Below, piece after piece: positions 1 through 6,947 of a DNA stretch of 64,000 nt; positions within the stretch are counted from its first letter, which is position 1, and the number at the start of each line of letters is the position of its first letter. The stretch is from an uncultured Hyphomicrobiales bacterium (GTDB taxonomy: Bacteria; Pseudomonadota; Alphaproteobacteria; Rhizobiales; Xanthobacteraceae): NCBI GenBank assembly GCA_903878085.1, contig CAIRGJ010000064.1, positions 1 to 64,000 on the forward strand, read 5' to 3'. Under the pieces are notes generated by a model. It ran no database searches. It saw only the letters and a program-made list of their open reading frames with translations, and was not told the origin of the DNA. Made by a program: the position numbers and the translations under genes.

Positions 1-84
1 GACCGGCCGCCCCTGCGAGGTCAGCACGTCAACCTGCCGCAGCTTCGTGACGATCTCTTCAGCCGTGTGTCTCTTCCTTGGCAT
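1..84 (-). CDS. IS3-family transposase OrfA, N-terminal fragment
   Basis: The ATG at 84-82 opens a frame of 28 codons that runs off the window edge. It begins MPRKRHTAEEIVTKLRQVDV, the typical N-terminus of IS3-family OrfA, a small helix-turn-helix protein that binds the element ends and is normally fused to the DDE catalytic OrfB by -1 frameshifting. Only the first part of the HTH region is visible, so activity and group within IS3 cannot be judged. Confidence 0.8.
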   Translation of the reverse strand, partial: MPRKRHTAEEIVTKLRQVDVLTSQGRPV

Positions 85-148
85 TCTTCAGTCCTCCATC
101 AGGCCTTAGCCATACATCAGGGAGGACCACTTCTCAGGGGGCAGACCA
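1..148 (-). mobile_element. IS3-family insertion sequence, left end (partial)
   Basis: The window opens inside an insertion sequence. Read on the minus strand it starts with a terminal-repeat-like end at 148-121 (TGGTCTGCCCCCTGAGAAGT...), followed by a short leader and the start of an OrfA transposase. The TG terminus and OrfA type fit the IS3 family. The other end, orfB and the target duplication lie outside the window. The element has landed in a metallo-beta-lactamase-fold gene whose 3' part survives to the right. The family call rests on the OrfA start and is good; the exact border (148) is an inference of about 2 bases precision. Confidence 0.75.
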
Positions 149-489
149 GCGCAGATAATGGATTCACGAATAAGAACTTCATTGAGAGACTTAAGCCAAC
201 GTTAGCCATATGCTCTGCTGATTATGACAATCAGTACGACCACCCGCGCCAGGAAATTCGAGACTTGCTCTTCGAATACGGAATTCGCTTGATGACAACG
301 AAGACAGGCGACGTGATTATAAAATCGATTGGAGATCACACCGGACAATTCGAAGCAATAAACCTCAAAGCAAACTCGACAGAGATTTCGTCTCGTTATA
401 CATTTCAATCAAAAAAGAGTCGCCTGCTTTCATTTAATCGAGACACCATTCGCGAGATATACGCTCCGAAAAAATCACACTTTCGATAA
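149..489 (+). pseudogene. 3' remnant of ComEC/Rec2-like metallo-beta-lactamase-fold gene, truncated by IS
   Basis: An open frame follows the IS end and ends at 489. The peptide has the C-terminal signature of ComEC/Rec2-like metallo-beta-lactamase-fold proteins: a phenylalanine-rich helix, then LKPTLAICSADYDNQYDHP, a helix, and a GDVII strand. The upstream metal-binding HxHxDH part is missing, so the enzyme cannot be functional as seen. Its base composition is clearly AT-richer than the rest of the window, which suggests recent acquisition. MBL proteins of this subtype are often found in accessory and defence islands; that role is inference. An ATG at 67 keeps the frame open through the IS end, but translation from there is not credible. 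Confidence 0.65.
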
Positions 490-577
490 TTTGCAGAAGC
501 GTCCATCCCGTAGCGCGACTTAGCGCAGCGTAATCTGTCAATCGAGAATGTAACCCAACGCCATCATCCGTTGCGCT

Positions 578-1132
578 CTACGCGTTCAGGAGTACCTGCT
601 CCGGCATTTCTTCATCGGCCGCTTCCGCAGCCGTGCCTAAAATGCTGTCGAGGTTGATCAGCCCCACCATCGCGTCATCGACGTTCACGAGCCCGGACAG
701 GAAACCGTGGCCGCCCATTTCCGCCACCGCCGGCACCGCCTTGATAGTGGCGCGCTCGACGGAAATGATATCGGACACACGGTCGGCGAGCAGGCCGACC
801 TGTTGCTGGCCGATCTGGACGATGATGAAAACGTGAAGCGGCGTCAGCTCCGTCAGCCCCTGCCCGAAACGGCAACGCAGGTCGACGATCGGTATGAACG
901 CGCCGCGCAGGTTGCATATGCCGCGCACATAGTCCGGCTGACGCGGCAGATGCCTGATGTCCGTCCGGTCTTTGATCTCGCGCACCGCGACGATGTCGAT
1001 GCCATAGACATCGTCGCCGATGGCGAAGGTAATGAACTGGCCGGCGCCGGCGGCGGTCGCGTCATCGGTCCCGGAAAACGGTTGCGGGATCGGGGCGAGG
1101 CTGACGTTTTGCACCGCGGCTTGCTCGCTCAT
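578..1132 (-). CDS. cheW: CheW-like chemotaxis coupling protein
   Basis: This 184-residue protein is a single CheW domain preceded by a flexible N-terminus of about 30 residues. The domain begins at QFITFAIGDDVYGIDI and carries the usual VRGICNLRGAFIPIVDL core and a closing GLINLDSIL segment. CheW couples methyl-accepting receptors to the CheA kinase at the inner membrane. No cheA, cheY or receptor gene is next to it, so it is a solitary copy that presumably serves an array encoded elsewhere. The ATG at 1132 lies upstream of the whole domain and is the natural start. Confidence 0.9.
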   Translation of the reverse strand: MSEQAAVQNVSLAPIPQPFSGTDDATAAGAGQFITFAIGDDVYGIDIVAVREIKDRTDIRHLPRQPDYVRGICNLRGAFIPIVDLRCRFGQGLTELTPLHVFIIVQIGQQQVGLLADRVSDIISVERATIKAVPAVAEMGGHGFLSGLVNVDDAMVGLINLDSILGTAAEAADEEMPEQVLLNA

Positions 1133-1226
1133 GTTCCAACGCCCTTACCTGCAAATTCCCTGATGAAGCGGCCAGATTGTTGTGACGTCTTGCCGGTGGC
1201 TCGCTTCGCTTAGCCGGTTCTGCCCG

Positions 1227-1403
1227 CTACGCCCGCTCTTTGGCGTCGTGGACTTTGACCTGGATGTGCGAATCTTTGTTCTTGAGTTCCATGCCCGCGC
1301 GCAAGGCCGCGGTCAGGCTGCCGTATTCCGAATTGAACTGCCCGCCGACTTCGACGACATAGCCTTCGGGCTGGAGGGCATCGGCCGGAATTGGGTTTTG
1401 CAT
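1227..1403 (-). CDS. small conserved hypothetical protein
   Basis: This encodes 58 residues starting MQNPIPADALQPEGYVVEVG. It reads like a small soluble alpha/beta protein: a strand (YVVEVGGQFN), a helix (LTAALRAGMELK) and a final charged strand. I do not recognise a characterised family. I chose the internal ATG at 1403, preceded by GAGG, over an in-frame ATG 54 bases upstream because the longer N-terminus is His/Cys-rich and unlike a folded start. It follows cheW on the same strand with a gap of under 100 bases, so co-transcription is possible but not shown. Confidence 0.55.
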   Translation of the reverse strand: MQNPIPADALQPEGYVVEVGGQFNSEYGSLTAALRAGMELKNKDSHIQVKVHDAKERA

Positions 1404-1661
1404 GAGAGCCTCATGGGTCGCCGCGTGACAGCGATGGTGACCCATATATATGCGCACGTAGGCGTTGCAGCCAGTTTAAGCGACCCAGTTAATTTTTGCT
1501 GAAGGGGCGGAACCGGCCGTTCAGCTGTCATAGCCGTCGAAGACGGCGTCGCTTCGCTCGCCTATGTCCATGCATGACAGTGATACCATCTCACTTTCAC
1601 CACGAACGGAGCCGCAACTGTGGCCGCGCGTGCTATGCAGGGTCCGATGGAGACTTCGTCA

Positions 1662-1976
1662 ATGCGTGTTCTGTCCGCCCTTACCGCCCTCGCGATTTCT
1701 CTATCGCTGGCGCTGCCGGCCCTCGCCGCGCCCACCCACAATTCCCCGCCGCACAAGCGCCACTATAACCGCTCCAACCCCGGCTACGGCTTCCTGCCCG
1801 GCGTGCGCACGCCCGAGCAGATCGAGCGCGACCGCGCCCGGCGCTTCTATGCCTCAGGCCCGCATTATTACGGCCCGGCGTGGCCGCGGTTCTATCGCGG
1901 CCGCTGGAACGGCGGCGGCTTCGGCCCCTGCTACACCCAGACGCCGATCGGCTACATGTGGAATTGCGGGCGGTAG
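1662..1976 (+). CDS. small secreted protein, Tyr/Gly/Pro-rich
   Basis: This encodes about 104 residues. A clear Sec signal peptide (MRVLSALTALAISLSLALPALAA) should be cut after ALA. The mature part is short and rich in Tyr, Gly, Pro and Arg (FYASGPHYYGPAWPRFY), with two cysteines near the C-terminus that could form a disulfide. No catalytic motif is visible. The product is probably a periplasmic or envelope-associated protein of unknown role. ATGs at 1620 and 1647 are in frame upstream, but the signal peptide is textbook only from 1662. The gene converges with the next one 4 bases away. Confidence 0.6.
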   Translation: MRVLSALTALAISLSLALPALAAPTHNSPPHKRHYNRSNPGYGFLPGVRTPEQIERDRARRFYASGPHYYGPAWPRFYRGRWNGGGFGPCYTQTPIGYMWNCGR

Positions 1977-1980
1977 CGGC

Positions 1981-2346
1981 TCACCCTGGCGGCGTCACGG
2001 TCCAGACATAGGCGCCGCCCGCGATCTGCTCGAGCTGGCTGACATAGTTCGGATTGTTGCCCTGGAGCGCGAGACCGCCGTGGCTGTCGAACCAGAATTG
2101 CTGGTTGGTGGCGTTGATGGTCGGCAGGCTCGGGTTCATGGAAAACTGGCCCTGCCGGCCGTTGCAGCCGTGGCCGTCGGTGCGCACGAAGGTGAAGCCG
2201 CTCGACTGGGTGTGCGGCGGGACGCGCACAGCGAAGCCGGGCTTCGGTGCGTCGCAGCAGTTCCACCAGTCGTCGCCGTTCGGCACCGTATAGGTGATCC
2301 ACCAGGGTGAGTTGTTGTTGATGATCAACGTGCCGGGGTCGGCCAT
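1981..2346 (-). CDS. tryptophan-rich hypothetical protein, beta-structured
   Basis: This encodes 121 residues without a signal peptide. The protein starts MADPGTLIINNNSPWWITYT and is rich in Trp, Asn, Gly and Pro, with a vicinal NCC pair and a third cysteine. The alternation of polar turns and hydrophobic strands suggests a compact all-beta fold such as a lectin-like or aegerolysin-like sandwich; that is only an impression from composition. Start codon and length are unambiguous. It is divergent from the SRPBCC gene. I do not recognise a function. Confidence 0.55.
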   Translation of the reverse strand: MADPGTLIINNNSPWWITYTVPNGDDWWNCCDAPKPGFAVRVPPHTQSSGFTFVRTDGHGCNGRQGQFSMNPSLPTINATNQQFWFDSHGGLALQGNNPNYVSQLEQIAGGAYVWTVTPPG

Positions 2347-2398
2347 GGCGGTATCCTTCCCTTCTCTCGTCGGTTGTGAGGTTTAGAGGTGCACTTTT

Positions 2399-2418
2399 AG
2401 ATTGCTTTTGAGCAATCT
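2399..2418. other. hairpin in divergent intergenic region
   Basis: AGATTGC and GCAATCT form a perfect 7-bp stem around a 6-base loop, followed 12 bases on by a run of six T on the plus strand. It lies between the divergently transcribed Trp-rich gene and the SRPBCC gene. It could be an operator or part of a 5' leader; the distance to the T-run makes a terminator unlikely. Confidence 0.3.
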
Positions 2419-2474
2419 GCAACCGGCGTTTTTTCGCGGTCGATTTCCGCCGCCCCGCCTGCTAACGCACCGCC

Positions 2475-2933
2475 ATGTTCTCCTATCCCATCAAGGCTGA
2501 ATTCCACGCCGACGCTGTTCCGCAGGCGGTGTGGGACGCCATCACCGGCGTCGAGCGCTGGGCCGAGGTGCTGCCCGGCGTCGGCGCCGCGCGCATCGAT
2601 CCGCCCGGGCGGCTCGAGGCCGGCGCGACCATCCGCTCGCTCACCGGCCCGCAGGATTCGCCGGTCATCCTGTTCTATCGCGTCACGATGGCCGAGCCGC
2701 CGCACTTCCTGACGCTGGAATCGGAATCCGAGGCGTGGCGCGGCCGCACCGACTACACCATCGAGCCCGACGGCAGCGGCAGCAAAGTCTCCGTGGTCTC
2801 GACCATGGAGGTCACCGGCGCGCTCTTGCGTCTTCAAATGCTGGTGGTCGGCAAAGCCATGAACAAGCAGCGCGAGGATGCGCTGCGCGAGCGCACCCGC
2901 CTGCTGCTGACGCTGGCCGAGCAGATCGCTTAA
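2475..2933 (+). CDS. SRPBCC family protein (START-like lipid/ligand-binding fold)
   Basis: This encodes 152 residues. The pattern fits the SRPBCC fold: a first strand ending in VPQAVWDAIT, then WAEVLPGV, a central sheet (ATIRSLTGPQ..VILFYRVTM), the W-R-G-R turn, and a long C-terminal helix (MNKQREDALRERTRLLLTLAEQ). Proteins of this fold bind hydrophobic ligands or act as cyclase/hydrolase subunits; the specific ligand is not predictable. The ATG at 2475 begins exactly at the first strand. The end of the gene is echoed 310 bases downstream, suggesting a former tandem copy. Confidence 0.8.
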   Translation: MFSYPIKAEFHADAVPQAVWDAITGVERWAEVLPGVGAARIDPPGRLEAGATIRSLTGPQDSPVILFYRVTMAEPPHFLTLESESEAWRGRTDYTIEPDGSGSKVSVVSTMEVTGALLRLQMLVVGKAMNKQREDALRERTRLLLTLAEQIA

Positions 2934-3007
2934 GCTCGGTCGCCCTGCTCGTCTACCCTATCGCCCCCCCCCTAGCCGGCACGCCCGCGAAGCGGCATAG
3001 TGTTGAA

Positions 3008-3190
3008 ATGACAGCGTCTCGCAAACTTCTATTGGCCTACGGCATTGCTGCCGTGCTGACCCTCATATTCCAAATTTGGGTGCGATCGGGCCTATGCGGA
3101 GACGCTTGCGGTCTGAGTTACGCCAAGGCCGTCGTTTGGGCCGTATTATGGCCCGCGTCATGGGCCGTTTATATCGCGGGCATTATCTGA
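3008..3190 (+). CDS. small inner-membrane protein
   Basis: A 60-residue protein starts MTASRKLLLAYGIAAVLTLI and has two predicted membrane helices, one at residues 6-24 and one at about 41-58 (AVVWAVLWPASWAVYIAGII). A short loop with two cysteines (GLCGDACGL) joins them. A positively charged N-terminus suggests an N-in topology with the Cys loop in the periplasm. No functional motif is recognisable. It lies in the segment separating the SRPBCC gene from its duplicated 3' remnant and may have arrived with that rearrangement. Confidence 0.6.
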   Translation: MTASRKLLLAYGIAAVLTLIFQIWVRSGLCGDACGLSYAKAVVWAVLWPASWAVYIAGII

Positions 3191-3202
3191 CCTACGGGCC
3201 AG

Positions 3203-3244
3203 CGCGCCCGCCTGCTGCTGACGCTGGCCGAGAAGCTGGCGTAG
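3203..3244 (+). pseudogene. 3' remnant of a second SRPBCC copy
   Basis: The last 13 codons plus stop of the SRPBCC gene at 2892-2933 reappear here with few changes: RARLLLTLAEKLA-stop against RTRLLLTLAEQIA-stop, with the DNA almost identical across ctgctgctgacgctggccga. No start or body precedes it, so this is the tail of a lost tandem paralogue or the product of a partial duplication. Confidence 0.6.
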
Positions 3245-3251
3245 CGCCGCC

Positions 3252-4010
3252 TCAGGTGCGCTGGCGGTCGTTGTCGATCGGGATCGCCTGGCCGGAAATC
3301 GATTTCGCCGCGTCCGACGCCAGATAGACCGCGAGCGCCGCGACGTCGCGCGGGTCGATCAGCGCCTTGATCGACTGATTGGCAAAAGCCTCGGCGCGGA
3401 TCTCGTCGACGGTCTTGTTGGCGATTCTGGCACGGCCCGCGAATACCCGCTCGATGCGCTCGCCCGCGACCGCGCCGGGCAGAATAGCGTTGGCGCGGAT
3501 GCCGTGGGACCCGAGTTCGAGCGCCAGCGTCTTGGTGAAGCCGACCACCGCCCATTTGGTCGCGGCGTAAGGGCTGCGGTTGACGAAGCCGAGCCGGCCG
3601 GCGATCGACGACATGTTGATGATGCAGCCTGCGGCGGATTTCTTCAGATGCGGGATCGCCAGCCGGGTGACGTCGAACATGCCGGTGATGTTGACCGCGA
3701 CCGTGCGGTCCCATTCCTCCGGCGGCATCTGGTCGACCGGCAAAGTCGGACCGGCGATACCGGCATTGTTGATGAGCACGTCGAGTCCGCCGAGCCGCTC
3801 AACGGCCTGCGGCACCATGCGCTCGATGGCGGCACGGCTCGCCATGTCGCAAGGCGCGGTGGCGAGGCCGGGGATTTCCCGAGCGAGGGCGCCGAGCGCC
3901 GCGGTGTCGATATCGCAGACGAACACCGTAGCGCCCGTGGCGGCAAAGGCGCGCGCCATGTCGCGGCCGATTCCCGATGCCCCGGCCGTTATCAATACGC
4001 GTTGCGTCAT
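3252..4010 (-). CDS. short-chain dehydrogenase/reductase (SDR)
   Basis: This encodes 252 residues with the full classical SDR set. There is an N-terminal NAD(P)-binding TAGASGIG motif, a D following beta-2 that favours NAD(H) (VCDID), NNAG, and the catalytic Ser/Tyr/Lys as NMSS and YAATK. The C-terminal part has PGAVAG and a final SGQAIPIDND. The substrate is unknown. The start at 4010 has a strong AAGGAAGG ribosome site; the frame continues nine codons further upstream but that would move the site inside the gene. The ATG overlaps the stop of an upstream broken frame (ATGA), showing it was a downstream operon member. Confidence 0.85.
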   Translation of the reverse strand: MTQRVLITAGASGIGRDMARAFAATGATVFVCDIDTAALGALAREIPGLATAPCDMASRAAIERMVPQAVERLGGLDVLINNAGIAGPTLPVDQMPPEEWDRTVAVNITGMFDVTRLAIPHLKKSAAGCIINMSSIAGRLGFVNRSPYAATKWAVVGFTKTLALELGSHGIRANAILPGAVAGERIERVFAGRARIANKTVDEIRAEAFANQSIKALIDPRDVAALAVYLASDAAKSISGQAIPIDNDRQRT

Positions 4011-4165
4011 AGCCCCACCTTCCTTGCGAGATCGCAAGACAGCTTACACAAGAATGGCCGCTGAAGATCCACCAGTGTCTTCTTCGTGGTGAAGAACAGC
4101 GGATAGCCCTTGTTCTTGCCGCGTTCGGTCGCCGCCTTGGTCTCGGCGACGTCACGGGTATCGAT
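4007..4165 (-). pseudogene. 3' stub of a lost upstream operon gene
   Basis: A 52-codon frame without start (IDTRDVAETKAATERGKNKG...) ends with TGA overlapping the ATG of the SDR in an ATGA junction. That arrangement is typical of translationally coupled genes, and the peptide looks coding (balanced charge, LFFTTKKTLVDL). An in-frame stop lies just before 4165, and the plus-strand dehydrogenase-like gene begins shortly beyond. The 5' part has evidently been replaced by a rearrangement. I cannot assign a family. Confidence 0.4.
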
Positions 4166-4207
4166 TCAAGCTTGGGCGTGACAGACTGGCGCCAGCCGGA
4201 GGCTGCC

Positions 4208-5209
4208 ATGGCCACGATCTTTCTCACCCACATCCCCGACATGCTGGCGAACTATTATGGCGCCCGCGCGATTGCCGCGTTGCGCCAACTCGGCGAGGTG
4301 CGTCTCAACGACACCGGCAAGGTGCTGGATGCGCCGGCTTTGGCGCAGATGGCGCGCGGTTGCGCCATCATCGTCTCGGACCGGCAGACGCCGGGCCCGG
4401 CCGAGTTCTTCGCAATGGCCCCGGATTTAGTGGCGTTTCTGCGGGTCGCGGTCGACATCCGCAACATCGATGTGGCGGCGGCAAGTGACCATGGCGTTCT
4501 GGTGACCCACGCCACCCCCGGCTTTGTCGCCGCGGTGGCGGAACAGGCGATTGGCTTCATGATCGACTGCGGCCGCAACATCAGCGCATCGGCCGCGATC
4601 TATCACGACGGCCGTGTGCCGGAAGCGCGCATCGGCCGCCAGCTCAAAGGTTCGACCGTCGGCATCATCGGCTATGGCGTGATCGCAGAGTACCTCGCGC
4701 CGCTGTGCGTCGCGCTTGGCATGACGGTTCTGATCAGCGACCCGTTCAAGCAAGTTGCCGTGGCGGGCATTCAACAGGTCGAGTTTGACGAACTGCTGGC
4801 GCGTTCCGATTTCGTCATCTGTCTCGCCATCGCCAACGAGCAGACCGAGAACCTGATGAATTCCGCAGCCTTCGCGCAGATGAAGCCTACCGCCTACTTC
4901 ATCAACTTGTCGCGCGGCAATCTCGTCGATGAAACGGCGCTGGCCGAGGCGCTCGACAACAAACGCATTGCCGGCGCCGCGCTCGATGTCGGCCGCGCAC
5001 CGGATCAGATGCCCTCGCCCGCTTTGGCGCAACGCGCCGACGTCATCGCAACACCGCACAGCGCCGGCCTGACGCCGGACGCCGCCGAGCATCAGGCCTT
5101 CGACACCGTCAATCAGGTCAAAGAATTACTGGCCGGCCGCATACCACCGGGCGCGGTCAATCCGCATGCGGCGACGCGGCTTGCCAAATTCAAAAATGCG
5201 AACGCATGA
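4208..5209 (+). CDS. D-isomer-specific 2-hydroxyacid dehydrogenase family protein (atypical)
   Basis: This encodes 333 residues with the two-domain formate/glycerate dehydrogenase fold. An N-terminal catalytic half is followed by a Rossmann half (STVGIIGYGVIAEYLAPL), INLSRGNLVDE with the substrate-binding Arg, and ATPHSAG with the catalytic His. Two positions are unusual. The third Gly of GxGxxG is Ala. The Glu of the usual DVxxxEP motif is absent (ALDVGRAPDQMP), so the Glu-His relay looks broken. The protein may be a slow or specialised dehydrogenase or a non-catalytic relative. The ATG at 4208 is preceded by GGAGG; an ATG 36 bases upstream lacks a site. Confidence 0.8.
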   Translation: MATIFLTHIPDMLANYYGARAIAALRQLGEVRLNDTGKVLDAPALAQMARGCAIIVSDRQTPGPAEFFAMAPDLVAFLRVAVDIRNIDVAAASDHGVLVTHATPGFVAAVAEQAIGFMIDCGRNISASAAIYHDGRVPEARIGRQLKGSTVGIIGYGVIAEYLAPLCVALGMTVLISDPFKQVAVAGIQQVEFDELLARSDFVICLAIANEQTENLMNSAAFAQMKPTAYFINLSRGNLVDETALAEALDNKRIAGAALDVGRAPDQMPSPALAQRADVIATPHSAGLTPDAAEHQAFDTVNQVKELLAGRIPPGAVNPHAATRLAKFKNANA

Positions 5210-5373
5210 ATGCCCTGCAAAAATTGCGGGCTCGGATCGGCGGTATAGGTCAGCCTTGCTGCTTCATTGATGCGCGCATCGCGCGTTAGCCTGCTTCATC
5301 AAAAAGGGGATCGGGGATTAACACGGCGCGCAAGCGGGTGGCGGTTGCGTGAAACATGTCAAGGAGCCCCGCT

Positions 5374-5565
5374 ATGGAACTCTCCCGTGCCCACGCAAAA
5401 TTCGCCCGATCGCGCCCGATAACCGAGTGCGCACAATGCGGCGAGCATCTGTTCGTTCCAGAATGGTCGGAGTTCGTCGATGCGCGGCGGGTCCGGCATT
5501 TGTGGGAATGCGAAGCCTGCGGCTACGCGTTCGAAACCACGATCCGGGTTACCGCAGCAGCGTAG
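5374..5565 (+). CDS. small zinc-ribbon protein
   Basis: This encodes 63 residues: an N-terminal basic helix, then two CxxC knuckles, CAQC and CEAC, separated by about 31 residues. This is the classic geometry of a single zinc ribbon binding one Zn. No other domain is present, so a nucleic-acid-binding or regulatory role is possible but unproven. AAGGAG lies 8 bases before the ATG at 5374 and decides the start over an upstream in-frame ATG at 5356. Confidence 0.7.
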   Translation: MELSRAHAKFARSRPITECAQCGEHLFVPEWSEFVDARRVRHLWECEACGYAFETTIRVTAAA

Positions 5566-5630
5566 CGCAGGATCGGCATGCAAGGCTGCGAGGGCGCGCC
5601 GGCTGCCGAAAATCCCAGCGCACGTAAGAG

Positions 5631-5698
5631 AGGAGCCGGTTCGGCACACGCGCCCACGCCCGAACGATGAAGCGGCGACGTCGCACGAACCGGCTCCT
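5631..5698. repeat. 13-bp perfect inverted repeat with 42-base loop
   Basis: AGGAGCCGGTTCG at 5631-5643 is matched exactly by its reverse complement at 5686-5698, followed by TTT. It lies between the zinc-ribbon gene and the glutathione peroxidase gene. It may be a terminator with an extended loop, an mRNA-stabilising structure, or a small mobile repeat. Confidence 0.45.
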
Positions 5699-5785
5699 TT
5701 CGCTGCCCATTCGAGGCCCGCTACCGGCCGTCGGTAACGTAATTTTGCGCGGCGCCGTGGCGGCTGGCGGGCTATAAAGTCGGTC

Positions 5786-6349
5786 ATGATCGACCGCCGA
5801 AATGTCTTATTGCTGGGCGCCCTCGTCTTGATGTCGCCGCGGCTGGCACAGGCCACTGCGATGAGCCGCGTCACGGCCTATGCCTTTACCTTCACGGGTT
5901 TGGACGGCAACGCGATCCTGCTGTCGGCTTATGCCGGGCATCCGATCCTGGTGGTCAACACGGCCTCACTGTGCGGTTACACGCCACAATATACCGGCCT
6001 GCAGGCGCTATGGACGCGTTACCGCGACAAGGGCCTGATGGTGCTCGGCGTGCCATCCAATGACTTCGGCGGCCAGGAGCCGGGCGGCGTGAGCGAGATC
6101 GCCAAGACCGCGCATGACGACTACCACGTCACCTTCCCGCTCACAGAGAAGGCAACGGTGAAAGGTCCGAGCGCCCATCCGTTCTACAAATGGGCGGCGA
6201 TCGAGCGTCCGCTGGACGCGCCGCGCTGGAATTTCCACAAATACCTGATCGGCCGCGATGGCCAGTTGAAGGCCAGCTTTACCTCTGCGGTCGAGCCGGG
6301 CGACCCGCGGGTGATCGCGGCGATCGAAAAAGAATTGGTGAGTGCTTAG
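5786..6349 (+). CDS. glutathione peroxidase family protein, exported
   Basis: This encodes 187 residues: an N-terminal signal sequence (RRNVLLLGALVLMSPRLAQA) and then a thioredoxin-like peroxidase domain. The catalytic tetrad is recognisable: Cys in NTASLCGYTPQY, Gln in FGGQEPG, and Trp-Asn in WNFHKYLI. The active site uses cysteine, so it probably reduces peroxides with thioredoxin-type donors. The signal peptide implies a periplasmic location, unlike the usual cytoplasmic form. The RR near the N-terminus could also suit Tat export, though the full motif is missing. Confidence 0.85.
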   Translation: MIDRRNVLLLGALVLMSPRLAQATAMSRVTAYAFTFTGLDGNAILLSAYAGHPILVVNTASLCGYTPQYTGLQALWTRYRDKGLMVLGVPSNDFGGQEPGGVSEIAKTAHDDYHVTFPLTEKATVKGPSAHPFYKWAAIERPLDAPRWNFHKYLIGRDGQLKASFTSAVEPGDPRVIAAIEKELVSA

Positions 6350-6498
6350 TCTCGGCGTCCGCTGTCTTAATATCGATAAATGCGGATTGACGAATCGTCG
6401 CTGCCGTGACGGAGTGCCGGTACGGCATTTAGTCACGTGGGCCGACGGCCATCGCCGCCGACCCTAAGCAGGTTCCTCCCGCGTGGCGTTTTAGACTG

Positions 6499-6523
6499 GG
6501 CGGCCGCGAGGCCGCCCTTTTTC
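6499..6523 (+). terminator. Rho-independent terminator
   Basis: GGGCGGCC and GGCCGCCC form a perfect 8-bp GC stem with a GCGA loop, directly followed by TTTTT on the plus strand. It lies 150 bases after the peroxidase stop and just before the convergent glycine-zipper gene, so it ends plus-strand transcripts. Confidence 0.75.
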
Positions 6524-6531
6524 ACACCTGG

Positions 6532-6846
6532 CTAGTAGCAGTAGTCACGCGACACGCGGCGATAGCTGCCGTCGCCGCGCCGCAGCCAGCAGCGGCCTTC
6601 GTACCAATAGTAGCCGCGATGGCGCGGCTCCATCTGCGAGCCCAGCGCAGCGCCTGCCGCCGCACCGATGATGCCGCCGGCAATCGCACCACCGGCCTTG
6701 CCGGTCGTAGCTCCCCCGACAATCGCGCCGATGCCGCCGCCGATGATGGCGCCGCCCAGAATGTTGTCCTGCGCTGCGGCTGGCTGGGCCGGCATCAATC
6801 CAAGCAACGCGAGCGCTGAAATAGCGGCGATAATGCGAGTCCTCAT
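6532..6846 (-). CDS. secreted glycine-zipper protein
   Basis: This encodes 104 residues: a signal peptide (MRTRIIAAISALALLGLMPAQPAAA), then a long glycine-zipper segment (ILGGAIIGGGIGAIVGG and further GxxxG repeats) that likely inserts in or packs against the outer membrane. A short Tyr/Arg-rich tail follows, with two cysteines (CWLRRGDGSYRR...YCY). Such proteins are common envelope components of unknown function in rhizobia. GGAGGAGGC precedes two candidate ATGs at 6852 and 6846; the second gives the better spacing. Confidence 0.7.
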   Translation of the reverse strand: MRTRIIAAISALALLGLMPAQPAAAQDNILGGAIIGGGIGAIVGGATTGKAGGAIAGGIIGAAAGAALGSQMEPRHRGYYWYEGRCWLRRGDGSYRRVSRDYCY

Positions 6847-6947
6847 GAGCATGCCTCCTCCAATAATCTGGGGAATCTTATGCCAGATCGGCTTTGGCTC
6901 GATTTGCGCCATGTCAAACCGGCGCAGCCCCGGCGTATCGGCCGATA

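Noticed and set aside
5207-5249. Tiny frame MPCKNCGLGSAV after the dehydrogenase-like gene
   Set aside because: Twelve codons, no ribosome site; the CxxC is tempting but not enough.
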